A stretch of DNA of 64,000 nt from Datnioides undecimradiatus (taxonomy: Eukaryota; Chordata; Actinopteri; Lobotiformes; Datnioididae), in the NCBI GenBank assembly GCA_008933995.1, contig WARS01000052.1, positions 3,100,001 through 3,164,000 of the forward strand, given 5' to 3'. The notes beneath the pieces were generated by a model. That model ran no database searches. It was given only the letters and a program-made list of their open reading frames with translations, and was not told where the DNA came from. Of this stretch, positions 50,301 through 56,478 are shown in pieces (position 1 is the stretch's first letter; each line of letters starts with the position of its first letter). Both the position numbers and the translations under genes were made by a program.

Positions 50301-50375
50301 ACCATGCAGATCTCTGATTATCCTTTGCAGTTGATTATCTCCAACTGATGATGATGAGGAGGAGGAGGAGGCCAT
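35310..50375 (-). CDS. fyco1: fyco1: FYVE and coiled-coil domain autophagy adaptor, 17 coding exons, 1,491 aa
   Basis: FYCO1 links Rab7- and PI3P-positive late endosomes and LC3-coated autophagosomes to kinesin for plus-end transport. I rebuilt the coding sequence from splice sites: 50303-50375, 49865-49971, 49400-49525, 47736-47842, 45530-45673, 44357-44453, 41830-44277, 41023-41115, 40580-40698, 40197-40364, 39827-39967, 38417-38625, 38178-38319, 37705-37809, 36136-36346, 35487-35596, 35310-35385. The exons total 4,476 nt; all introns are GT-AG and all phases agree. The domains are RUN (about residues 36-170), coiled coil (about 219-1160), FYVE-type finger (1191-1238), an LC3-interacting motif VFDIIT (1289-1294) and GOLD (about 1352-1491). 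The length is close to the human protein (1,478 aa). The start MASS(S)n...QLQRIIRDL matches the family N terminus. Teleosts can carry two copies (a and b), and I cannot tell which this is. The FYVE lipid-binding motifs are altered. Confidence 0.97.
35487..35596 (-). CDS. fyco1: fyco1 coding exon 16 (GOLD domain)
   Basis: Residues 1431-1466, with [13 protein letters not shown] and the [17 protein letters not shown] core, the best conserved part of the FYCO1 GOLD domain. Flanked by AG and GT; it ends two bases into Arg1467. Confidence 0.95.
35668..35730. repeat. copy B of the 65-bp dispersed repeat, inside fyco1 intron 15
   Basis: CTGACAGGGTGAGAGCATGA through GTAGATGTCACTTC differs from copy A (32,557-32,621) by only a few bases. 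Copies A and B lie 3.1 kb apart in the same orientation. Confidence 0.75.
36136..36346 (-). CDS. fyco1: fyco1 coding exon 15 (GOLD domain)
   Basis: Residues 1361-1430. It includes [20 protein letters not shown] and [12 protein letters not shown], which match the family's GOLD beta-strands. The first base completes Thr1360 and the exon ends in phase 0. Confidence 0.95.
37705..37809 (-). CDS. fyco1: fyco1 coding exon 14 (linker and start of GOLD)
   Basis: Residues 1326-1359 in an acidic linker that ends [12 protein letters not shown], matching the conserved start of the GOLD region (human [12 protein letters not shown]). Donor is AC|GTGAGT. Confidence 0.92.
38178..38319 (-). CDS. fyco1: fyco1 coding exon 13 (LC3-interacting region)
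   Basis: Residues 1279-1324. The motif [13 protein letters not shown] carries the core F1290-x-x-I1293 flanked by acidic residues, as in the FYCO1 LIR that binds LC3A/B. The donor CT|GTAAGT joins exon 14 to give Leu1325. Confidence 0.92.
38417..38625 (-). CDS. fyco1: fyco1 coding exon 12 (second half of FYVE finger)
   Basis: Residues 1209-1277, [11 protein letters not shown] through NRERCCRDC. It supplies zinc-ligand cysteines 1210, 1215, 1218, 1235 and 1238. A Ser/Thr-rich linker follows the finger. Confidence 0.94.
39827..39967 (-). CDS. fyco1: fyco1 coding exon 11 (end of coiled coil, first half of FYVE finger)
   Basis: Residues 1162-1207: [18 protein letters not shown] continues the coiled coil, then [19 protein letters not shown] begins the finger. 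The basic motif reads RKYNCR where the family has RRHHCR, and the usual WxxD before the first Cys pair is absent. Confidence 0.94.
40197..40364 (-). CDS. fyco1: fyco1 coding exon 10 (coiled coil)
   Basis: Residues 1106-1160, heptad-rich, ending [19 protein letters not shown], which matches the human LDDLNRTKKYLEERLIELL. Arg codons are split at both ends. Confidence 0.94.
40365..40389. repeat. (CA)n microsatellite at the fyco1 exon 10 acceptor
   Basis: About ten CA units lie directly upstream (minus-strand sense) of the exon 10 acceptor, so the pyrimidine tract is a TG repeat. Confidence 0.85.
40580..40698 (-). CDS. fyco1: fyco1 coding exon 9 (coiled coil)
   Basis: Residues 1066-1104, [20 protein letters not shown] through HLKGNLS, rich in Glu, Lys and Gln in heptad spacing. 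The phases fit exons 8 and 10. Confidence 0.9.
41023..41115 (-). CDS. fyco1: fyco1 coding exon 8 (coiled coil)
   Basis: Residues 1035-1065, [13 protein letters not shown] through KKLSQLE. A 93-nt phase 0/0 exon with AG and GT borders. Confidence 0.9.
41830..44277 (-). CDS. fyco1: fyco1 coding exon 7 (giant coiled-coil exon, 816 codons)
   Basis: A single 2,448-nt exon encodes residues 219-1034, almost wholly coiled coil (Glu, Leu, Lys and Gln heptads), the rod of FYCO1. It begins [13 protein letters not shown] after a CAG acceptor and ends NFSSQIQ before [26 protein letters not shown] near its end matches the human [20 protein letters not shown]. It runs open for the whole length in one frame. 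The first ATG-free part (44,134-44,277) is also coding, so a start at 44,133 would be wrong. Confidence 0.97.
44357..44453 (-). CDS. fyco1: fyco1 coding exon 6
   Basis: Residues 187-218, [20 protein letters not shown] and [12 protein letters not shown], matching the human segment between the RUN domain and the coiled coil. Its first base completes Arg186. Confidence 0.93.
45530..45673 (-). CDS. fyco1: fyco1 coding exon 5 (end of RUN domain)
   Basis: Residues 139-185, [18 protein letters not shown] through [11 protein letters not shown], a conserved block at the C-terminal edge of the RUN domain. Ser138 and Arg186 are split codons. Confidence 0.95.
45825..46060. repeat. possible LINE 3'-end remnant with AGCTT tandem, in fyco1 intron 4
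   Basis: A short TTAGC tandem leads into TTTACTGGTCCCATGCAGGG, then AAACACAGCACAGCATAG. This recalls the tail of LINE-derived fish repeats (TTTATTGATCCC...GGGAAA). Only the tail is visible. Confidence 0.35.
46670..47000 (+). repeat. dispersed fish repeat (ACTCAAGTACTGTACTTAAG family), in fyco1 intron 4
   Basis: The words TTTTTACTCAAGTACTGTAC, AGTTTAGAGGTGCG, TTGTACTTTTTAGTCCACTG and CATTTATTAAATCACAGCTA follow the order of a very common teleost repeat. It is related to the copy at 28.6 kb but better preserved. Confidence 0.65.
47736..47842 (-). CDS. fyco1: fyco1 coding exon 4 (RUN domain)
   Basis: Residues 103-137, [20 protein letters not shown] and [15 protein letters not shown], nearly identical to the human RUN core. 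It ends two bases into Ser138. Confidence 0.96.
49400..49525 (-). CDS. fyco1: fyco1 coding exon 3 (RUN domain)
   Basis: Residues 61-102, [20 protein letters not shown] and [23 protein letters not shown] 126-nt phase 0/0 exon. Confidence 0.96.
49865..49971 (-). CDS. fyco1: fyco1 coding exon 2 (start of RUN domain)
   Basis: Residues 25-60, [20 protein letters not shown] and [16 protein letters not shown]. The acceptor AG is at 49,973-49,972 and the donor is CAG|GTATGG. Confidence 0.96.
50303..50375 (-). CDS. fyco1: fyco1 coding exon 1 (start codon)
   Basis: It encodes MAS(S)[15 protein letters not shown] with the ATG at 50,375-50,373 and the donor CATG|GTAACC. The serine run comes from a TCC/TCA triplet repeat. 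A CAG acceptor at 50,412-50,410 suggests a 34-nt UTR segment ahead of the ATG and a further upstream non-coding exon. Confidence 0.92.
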
Positions 50376-51084
50376 TGTGGCGTCAGGGCAGTGTAGAGGA
50401 CAGGAGATTCTGCACGTGGGATTAAAATAACAGAGATTATGATTATTTCTGGATATTTCAGAAATGTCTTCATGATAAACAGTTCGTCACATCCCTAAAC
50501 TGAGAGAAGACAGGACGTGGCTTTAAATCTGCAATCACCTGGAGGCAAACATTAAAACAGAAATGATTGTCTTAAATTTCAAGTTTTCCTTTTCTTGAGC
50601 GGTTTAAACTTTTACGACTGCTCTCTGAGAAAGTGTTTAAGTGTTCAGCAGATGAACTGCACTGACCCAGAGGAGTCCATTTGATCAGGGCACACAGCGA
50701 GGAAACCGCGGCACCTCAGCTGAAGTTAGTCTGAGCAGCATTTGCATTTACATTTACATGATGACGACAGGCGAAAGCCCATCACTGCTGTCTGTAGCGA
50801 CGGTGTCCTCGTCAGATACCACTGGCACAGGAGTTATCTAATCTTAACTACTGTTATAAAACAGTAAAGGTGACTCAAATCACTTTCAGGCAGCAATAAA
50901 AATGAAATAAACCGTGACATAAACATCGTATTGGTAAAAGCTGGCGAGAGCTAACCGACATGCACCTGTTCGTAGCTCCTAATTTCCCGGTTGTATTTAA
51001 AGGACATTTCTGTTAAAAACAACAGCATTTTGTTAGGAAATGAGCCAAACGCTTAAATGTTGAATGAACAGTTAAATAACAGAC

Positions 51085-51240
51085 GTACTTGATATGTTAA
51101 TTTGTCCAGAGTGTCCAGTTTGTGGGTGATACAGCAGAAACTTGCTGACGTCGGGGGGCGGGCACTGAGGGTGATTGACAGGCCGTGGGCACAAATGGCC
51201 GCCTGCTACCGCAGCTGATCTGTCCTAGTTTGGTTGAGAG
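51085..51240 (-). promoter_or_regulatory. fyco1: candidate fyco1 promoter (GC box, CRE-like and YY1-like sites)
   Basis: A GC-rich island in AT-rich DNA, about 0.7 kb upstream of the fyco1 start codon. It holds TGACGTC (51,146-51,152, CRE-like), GGGGGGCGGG (51,153-51,162, GC box) and AAATGGCCGCC (about 51,194-51,204, YY1-like). There is no TATA box. A GTACGT donor near 51,088 on the minus strand could end a non-coding exon 1. The start site is inferred. Confidence 0.4.
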
Positions 51241-51514
51241 ACAAAGGGTAAATAAACAGAAAGCTGAGACGGAAGTTTGACAGTATTACATGAACAGTTG
51301 GCATCAAAAGCGAAAAGAAAAAAAGATTAAAAAAAATAATAAATTGAAGAACAATTCAGACAATAAAAAGAAAGAATTAAGAATTATATTCTATTTAATA
51401 CCATTGAACATTAAAGCAAAATTGTTTGAGATTTTGTCTAGATCATTGCTTAAGATGTAGGTAATAGAGACTGTCACTGTAACAATACCAATGGCCCATT
51501 TCTCTTGTTTATAT

Positions 51515-52331
51515 TACAACCCCAATTTCCAAAAAAAAGTTGGGATGCTGTGTAAAATGTAAATGAAAACAGAATGCAATGATCTGCAAATCTCAGAAAC
51601 CCATATTTTATTCCCAATAGAACATAAAGAACTTATCAGATGCTGAAACTGAGACATTTTACCATTACACAGACAATATTAACTCATTTTGACTTTGATG
51701 GCACATCTCAAAAAAAAATTGGAACAGGGCAATGTTTACCATTGTGTAGCATCCCCTCTTCTTTTAACAACTGTCTGTAAATGTCTGGTAAGTGAGGAGA
51801 TCGATTGCTGGAGCTTTAGGAGACCCCATACAGGCAGGCTTTTGAACTGTCCGCTGATAACAAGCTGGATGGTCCCTCTCCTCTTTAGTCCGCAGGACAC
51901 TGCGTCCATGGTTTCCAAGAAGAATTTCAAACTTTGATTCATCTGACCACAGAACAGATTTCAATTTTGCGTCAGACCATTTCAGATGAGCTTTGGCCCA
52001 GAGAAGACGGCAGCGTTTCTGGATCATGTTCACATATGGCTTCTTCTTTACATGATACAGCTTTAACTTGCATTTGTGGCTTGCACGGCGAACTGTGCTC
52101 ACAGACAGTGATTTCTGGAAGTGTTCCTGAGCCCATGCGGTGATGTCCAGGAGATAATCATGCCTCTTTTTAACGCAGTGCTGTCTGAAGGCCCGAAAAT
52201 CACACACATCCAGGTTTCACTTCCATGGAATAGCAGAACATCTCAGTTTCAACATCTGATATGTTCTTTATGTTCTACTCGGAATAAAATGTTTTACACA
52301 GTGTCCCAACTTTTTTGGAACTGGGGTTGTA
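51515..52331 (-). mobile_element. Tc1-like DNA transposon, internally deleted, with long terminal inverted repeats
   Basis: It is bounded by TA at both ends. The left end (TACAACCCCAATTTCC, then AAAAAAAAGTTGGGATGCTG) and the right end (CCCAACTTTTTTGGAA, then CTGGGGTTGTA) are inverted repeats. Similarity continues inward over about 140 bp (AACATAAAGAAC...ATCAGATG...GAAACTGAGA), with one insertion in the left arm. At 817 bp it is shorter than a full Tc1 element. It lies between the fyco1 promoter and the first receptor. Confidence 0.9.
51764..52207 (-). pseudogene. Tc1-family transposase remnant
   Basis: The minus-strand frame carries SVSTVRRASHKCKLKLYHVK, VLWSDESKFEILLGNHGRSV and KEERDHPACYQRTVQKPA, all typical of Tc1 transposases. 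WSDES holds the first catalytic Asp. After QKPA the frame jumps to a tail like the protein's end (AIDLLTYQTFTDSC), so the central catalytic part is missing. The N-terminal DNA-binding part is also incomplete. It cannot encode an active enzyme. Confidence 0.88.
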
Positions 52332-52372
52332 TTAGGTTAAGGTTAAAAGGTTAAGGTTAAAAGGTTTTTAAT
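52332..52372. repeat. short GGTTAAGGTTAAAA tandem
   Basis: About two and a half copies of a 14-bp unit abut the right end of the Tc1 element. Confidence 0.7.
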
Positions 52373-52494
52373 GATTAAGGCAAGTATAAATGATTAAGGG
52401 GAACATGTTTTGTCACATGTGCTGCTAAGGTGGAACACCCACGGATGTCACGTGTGTTGATGTGAAAATGCATGTTTTATTTCTGTTCACCTTT

Positions 52495-52578
52495 GTGGTC
52501 AGTACTTAAGGAACAATTCAGCAACTTTCCAGTGTTTGCAGGACTGACTCTGGTGTGTACACAGCCTGATATCTGCAG
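52495..52578 (+). other. candidate non-coding 5' exon of the first chemokine receptor gene
   Basis: A good donor, CTGCAG|GTAAAG, lies at 52,578/52,579. A matching acceptor CAG ends at 53,660, 25 bp before the start codon. A leader exon with a single intron is the usual layout for chemokine-receptor genes. The 5' boundary is not defined by the sequence. No TATA box is evident. Confidence 0.4.
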
Positions 52579-53660
52579 GTAAAGTATCCACATTTCTTGA
52601 TTATTTGTGTGATTTTAAAAGTATATTTCAGCAGGAATGTTGTGTATCCTTATTATACCTGGCTCAGCCGTAAAGCAGAGATAAAGAAAACATTAAATGG
52701 CTAATACAAACATACCATGGAAGGAGTGTATTACTGTTGACTTGACCTGAAAACATATGATCTTAGTCTGCTATTTATGTTATGTGTTGGCATCTTGCAT
52801 GAAAACTAATGATTTTCTGCAGATGGAAGTTGAAGCAATTTGCCTTATTTCATCCCAACTGGTGAGGAGTTCCACAGGGATCAGCAATAACATGATAAAC
52901 CTAAGCTGGAAATCGTATAATTATATAAAAAAATGGCGATGCATTATGTTACTGATCATACCACCCAAGACAACACAAAAAATCATGAGCAAAATAAAAT
53001 GCCCATCCCAATAAAGGCACAGTGAACTGTGCTGTTTTCTCTGTGTCTTCCTGTCACTGGTTTAAAGTGAGCAGGAGTAACTTTAAACCAGTGAGAGAAA
53101 AGAAAAAAGGTGATGTCACATATTTCCACTCAAAAAACAATATTTAAATTGCCTGCAGTGACATTTCTGGCACTGAATGTTAACAAATCAGTGCATATAT
53201 TTGAATGAATTAAAAAATATGTATTTATAAGCTGTAACCCTGAGTGTTATTTATTTAAATACAATTAACTGATGTTATGCAGAAATGTGATATGATTTGT
53301 TTTCAAGTTGTGTTTGTGTGTGAGTAAATTGTGAAAATCTAAATCTTAATCTTAAAGATGATGAAATCTCAATCTATCTAAATATCATTAGAAGTCTGTG
53401 AGAAAATTAGGTTTTGGTAACTTGGGTTAACTAGTATATAAAACAATAAGATATGTATGATAATCACATGTCCCATGAATGAAGTTATACACCAAGGTGC
53501 TAAAATAAGAGTTTACATTTACACTGTAGCTGTGGATGTCTATGAAGAAATCCATGAGTAACATGTTTTTAGTGTAATGATCGAATTCCTCATCATTATG
53601 TTTCTGTAATCTGATCTGCGTGACTTGCCCATCTAACCAAGCTATTTCTTTAAAATCCAG
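52579..53660 (+). other. proposed 5'-UTR intron of the first receptor gene; no gene seen
   Basis: AT-rich stretch with a short open frame at 52,757-53,014 that has no recognisable domain. It contains the perfect 15-bp inverted repeat at 53,054-53,094. Confidence 0.35.
53054..53094. repeat. perfect 15-bp inverted repeat, 11-bp loop
   Basis: TCACTGGTTTAAAGT (53,054-53,068) and ACTTTAAACCAGTGA (53,080-53,094) are exact reverse complements around GAGCAGGAGTA. The outer flanks (TTTTCTCT and GAGAGAAAAG) can extend the stem imperfectly. Confidence 0.92.
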
Positions 53661-53672
53661 ACTTCTTCTTGG

Positions 53673-53715
53673 AGTGACTGCAAAAATGGCAACAGTTGGA
53701 GATTTTGCAGTCACT
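53673..53715 (+). promoter_or_regulatory. perfect 13-bp stem whose loop begins at the receptor start codon
   Basis: AGTGACTGCAAAA (53,673-53,685) and TTTTGCAGTCACT (53,703-53,715) are exact reverse complements. The 17-nt loop (53,686-53,702) begins with the ATG of the receptor. In the mRNA the stem would place the start codon at the 5' edge of a hairpin loop. That it controls translation is inference. Confidence 0.6.
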
Positions 53716-54780
53716 GCTACAAGAGGTATCAGCGAAGAGTCAACGTTCAACGCCAATGACAATTATTCCGATTACTATGACTATGATGAGGAGTATGAAG
53801 ATGAACTGTGCAACAGAACAAACATTGCAGACTTTGGAGCAACCTTCACGCCACTGTTCTTCTCTGTTGTGGTGCTCCTCAGTCTTTTTGGCAACATCCT
53901 GGTCATTGTGATTCTGGCAAAATATGAGAATCTTAAATCCCTCAGCAACACCTTCATCCTGAATCTGGCTGTGTCAGATCTCCTCTTCACTGCAGGTTTG
54001 CCCTTCTGGGCCTACTACCACATGTATGGATGGACTTTAGGGGAACCTGCATGCAAAGTGGTGACCTTTGTCTTCTACATTGGTTTCTACAGTAGCATTA
54101 TCCTCCTCATCCTCATGACTGCTCACCGTTATGTAGCTGTAATGAATCCCCTGTCAAACATTGTGTCCATCAAAGGTTTCTATAGTGTCTTTGTGTCTGT
54201 GGTCATTTGGGCGGTGAGTGCATTAGGCTCCACTCCAGCTGTCATTTTCACAGAAGTTGTGGACCAGAAAGACTGTGGATATGTGAGTTCTTACTGGAAA
54301 TTATGGGGAGTCTACCAGCAAAATATTCTCTTCATAGTGAGTTCGGTGGTTTTTATTTTTTGCTATTCTCAGATCATATGTAGGTTGCTGCGTCCCACTG
54401 CCCAAAGAAGAAAGAACAAAACTTTGAAATTAATTTTCATTCTCATGGTTGTGTTCTTCGTGGGGTGGACACCTTATAATGTAGTAATATTCCTACAGTC
54501 CTTGGAGTTTTGGCAAAAAAGTGAAGAGGTTGACCCGAAGGACTTGGGTACACACTGTGAACGGTCCAAACCACTGACCTACGCCTTCTACATCAGCCGA
54601 CTTTTTGCCTTTTCACACTGCTGCCTTAATCCTGTGTTTTATGTGTTTGTCGGGGTGAAATTTAAAAACCATTTGAAGAGAATGCTGAAGACCTGGGGCC
54701 ACAACAACAGCGGCATCCGCAACAGGCAAAGCCGACTTACGATCACATCGCTAACAAGTGGTGAAGAATTCTCAATGTAG
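53686..54780 (+). CDS. xcr1: XCR1-like chemokine receptor (class A GPCR), 364 aa
   Basis: A seven-helix chemokine receptor at the plasma membrane of leukocytes. XCR1 in mammals binds XCL1 and marks cross-presenting dendritic cells; the fish ligand is not shown here. The N terminus is acidic with sulfatable tyrosines (Y27, Y30, Y31, Y33, Y37) and N-glycosylation sequons at N26 and N43. TM1 holds GN (69-70) and TM2 LAVSD. Cys123 should pair with the ECL2 cysteine in KDCGY. The TM3 motif is HRY (147-149) rather than DRY, an XCR1 hallmark. TM6 has WTPYN and TM7 NPVFY. FVGVKFKNHLKRML after TM7 closely matches human FVGVKFRTHLKHVL. The frame is open upstream to 53,620 without an ATG, so I place the start at the first ATG. 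AATAAA lies at 54,919-54,924. It may be one of several fish xcr1 paralogues. Confidence 0.93.
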   Translation: MATVGDFAVTATRGISEESTFNANDNYSDYYDYDEEYEDELCNRTNIADFGATFTPLFFSVVVLLSLFGNILVIVILAKYENLKSLSNTFILNLAVSDLLFTAGLPFWAYYHMYGWTLGEPACKVVTFVFYIGFYSSIILLILMTAHRYVAVMNPLSNIVSIKGFYSVFVSVVIWAVSALGSTPAVIFTEVVDQKDCGYVSSYWKLWGVYQQNILFIVSSVVFIFCYSQIICRLLRPTAQRRKNKTLKLIFILMVVFFVGWTPYNVVIFLQSLEFWQKSEEVDPKDLGTHCERSKPLTYAFYISRLFAFSHCCLNPVFYVFVGVKFKNHLKRMLKTWGHNNSGIRNRQSRLTITSLTSGEEFSM

Positions 54781-54918
54781 TTGATATAACGCGCAGAAGG
54801 GAAACTGCAACACAAAGAAAACCAATTTCCAATTCCCCTGGACATTTGGAATATTAATAATAATCTATTTCCTTAAATGAAAGCCTGGGTCTCAAATAAT
54901 ATCTGGTTGACATGCACA

Positions 54919-54924
54919 AATAAA
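54919..54924 (+). terminator. polyadenylation signal AATAAA of the first receptor gene
   Basis: Canonical hexamer 139 bp after the stop codon, the first one downstream on this strand. Confidence 0.55.
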
Positions 54925-55005
54925 GACTGTAGTAAGGTATAGCAATGCTTTGATGTCAGCTTTCTAACATGCTCAGGCAGTGACAACAGTGCTGCTAACA
55001 TCAAT

Positions 55006-55745
55006 GGCCACCTTATACGGTACACCTGTACATCAGCTCATTAAAGCAGATATCAAGCCAATCATGTGGCTGCAGACTGATGAATAAGCATGCAGACGTG
55101 TTGGGTGTAGCTGTTTGAACATTAGAAAAGGGAGGAACTGTGACTGACGTGACTTTGACTAACAAAGGGTTTCAGACAGGTGGTTTTCACACCTCTGATC
55201 TAGTGGGATGCACATGCACAACAGTTTGCAGAGAATGGTGCAGAGAGGGGGCTGGTTCAAGGTGACAAAGCTGCAACAGAAACTTAAGTAACACTTCACA
55301 ACAATGCTATACAGAAAACCACCCGTCCTGCCTGGTGTCAGTGGCTTAGCCAGCTGATGTTGTAATGGTATGGGGGAATATTAGGCACACAGTCGGGCCC
55401 TGAGTACCAGCTGATTATGGTTTAAATGCTACAACCCTCCTACGTATTGTTCCTAACCAGGTGTATCCCTTTATGGCCACAGCCTACTCCTCTTTTGAAA
55501 CTACTTCTAGCAGAATAATACGGATGTTGCCGAGCGCACGTCATCTTGAGCTGGTTGACAACAGGTTCAGTCACAAGGTTTCAGTAGTAACAATGTGTAA
55601 TAGCAGTGACTGTGTGATGCTGTCATGTCAATGTTGACCTGAATCTCTAAGAAGCTTTCCAGCACTGTGCTGAATTCATGCCACACAGAAACCAGGGTCT
55701 TCTAGGGGCAAAATGGGGGTGCTATGCAGGTGCACTGATATACCC
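55006..55745 (+). mobile_element. heavily decayed Tc1-type transposon remnant
   Basis: The left edge reads GGCCACCTTATACGGTACAC, then CTGTACATCAGCTC. Scattered words that follow keep the order of a common fish Tc1-like element: AGCCAATCATGTGGC, AGTGGGATGCACATGCACAA, CAGAGAATGGTGCAGAGAG, AATGGTATGGGGGAATATT, CCCTTTATGGCCACAGCC, GATGCTGTCATGTCAATGTT and CTTTCCAGCACTGTGCTGAA. The transposase frame is broken by many indels and has large deletions. It lies between the two receptor genes. Confidence 0.75.
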
Positions 55746-56254
55746 ACCACCAGTGTATAAGGCTTTTATCAAACAGAAGTGCAGCTGTAAGTGATGTATA
55801 GTGTTTTTTTAATCATTTTTGTCTCAGTTTCCAATCAAACTGTGCTGTATTAAAAATGTTGCCTTTTATCTCTTTGTTAATCCAGTGAGCATCCGAATGC
55901 ATGTTGATAAATTGATTATGCATTGTTACAGAGACAGTTTAAGTGTGTTTAAGGGTTTGATCAACTTTTTTACTCTATGTTTTCATATAAAGCATTTTGA
56001 TCAGTCTTTTTTTATTTTACCTCCTGCAAGCAAAGTGAAAGCTGCTCTCTTTTCAAGATAATATGTTGTTTTTGTTCAGTCGGGCATTCATTTCGTTTGT
56101 AATAGCGATTTTTATCACGTGATCAACATCATTTACATTACTTACAACAAAATAAAAATTACTCAGTTTCAGATCTGGGGTGTACTTGGTTTGAATGGTG
56201 ACTAATCTTCTGTTTCCAGCAGCACCATTGACTTACCGTGAAACAGAAAGAGGA

Positions 56255-56333
56255 AGTATTTGTTGACTTTTGTGTGCCGCAGCTTTTCCCTCATACAGGA
56301 AAACAGTAGAAGACATCGCAGCCCTTGTTCAGG
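56255..56333 (+). other. candidate non-coding 5' exon of the second chemokine receptor gene
   Basis: A strong donor, CAGG|GTAAGT, lies at 56,333/56,334. The acceptor TCCTAG at 56,459-56,460 starts the coding exon 18 bp before the ATG, which leaves a 127-bp intron. The 5' boundary is not defined by the sequence. Confidence 0.55.
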
Positions 56334-56478
56334 GTAAGTTCATTTATATATACTGTAATTTCGTACCATATTTTAAGTAAACTACTTCCAACTTAATTGC
56401 TATCTATACAGGGATTATTGGAGGGCTGAGTGAAGTTTGTTTTGTGTTTATGTGTCCTAGAAAACCTACAGCTCCACC

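Noticed and set aside
52757-53014. Possible small chemokine-like protein upstream of the XCR1-like gene
   Set aside because: It has several cysteines, but no chemokine cysteine pattern and no secretory signal of the usual kind. Probably a chance frame in an AT-rich intron.
53620-53685. 22-residue N-terminal extension of the XCR1-like receptor
   Set aside because: The frame is open, but it begins with GTG and has no ATG before 53,686. A probable splice acceptor at 53,660 lies inside it.
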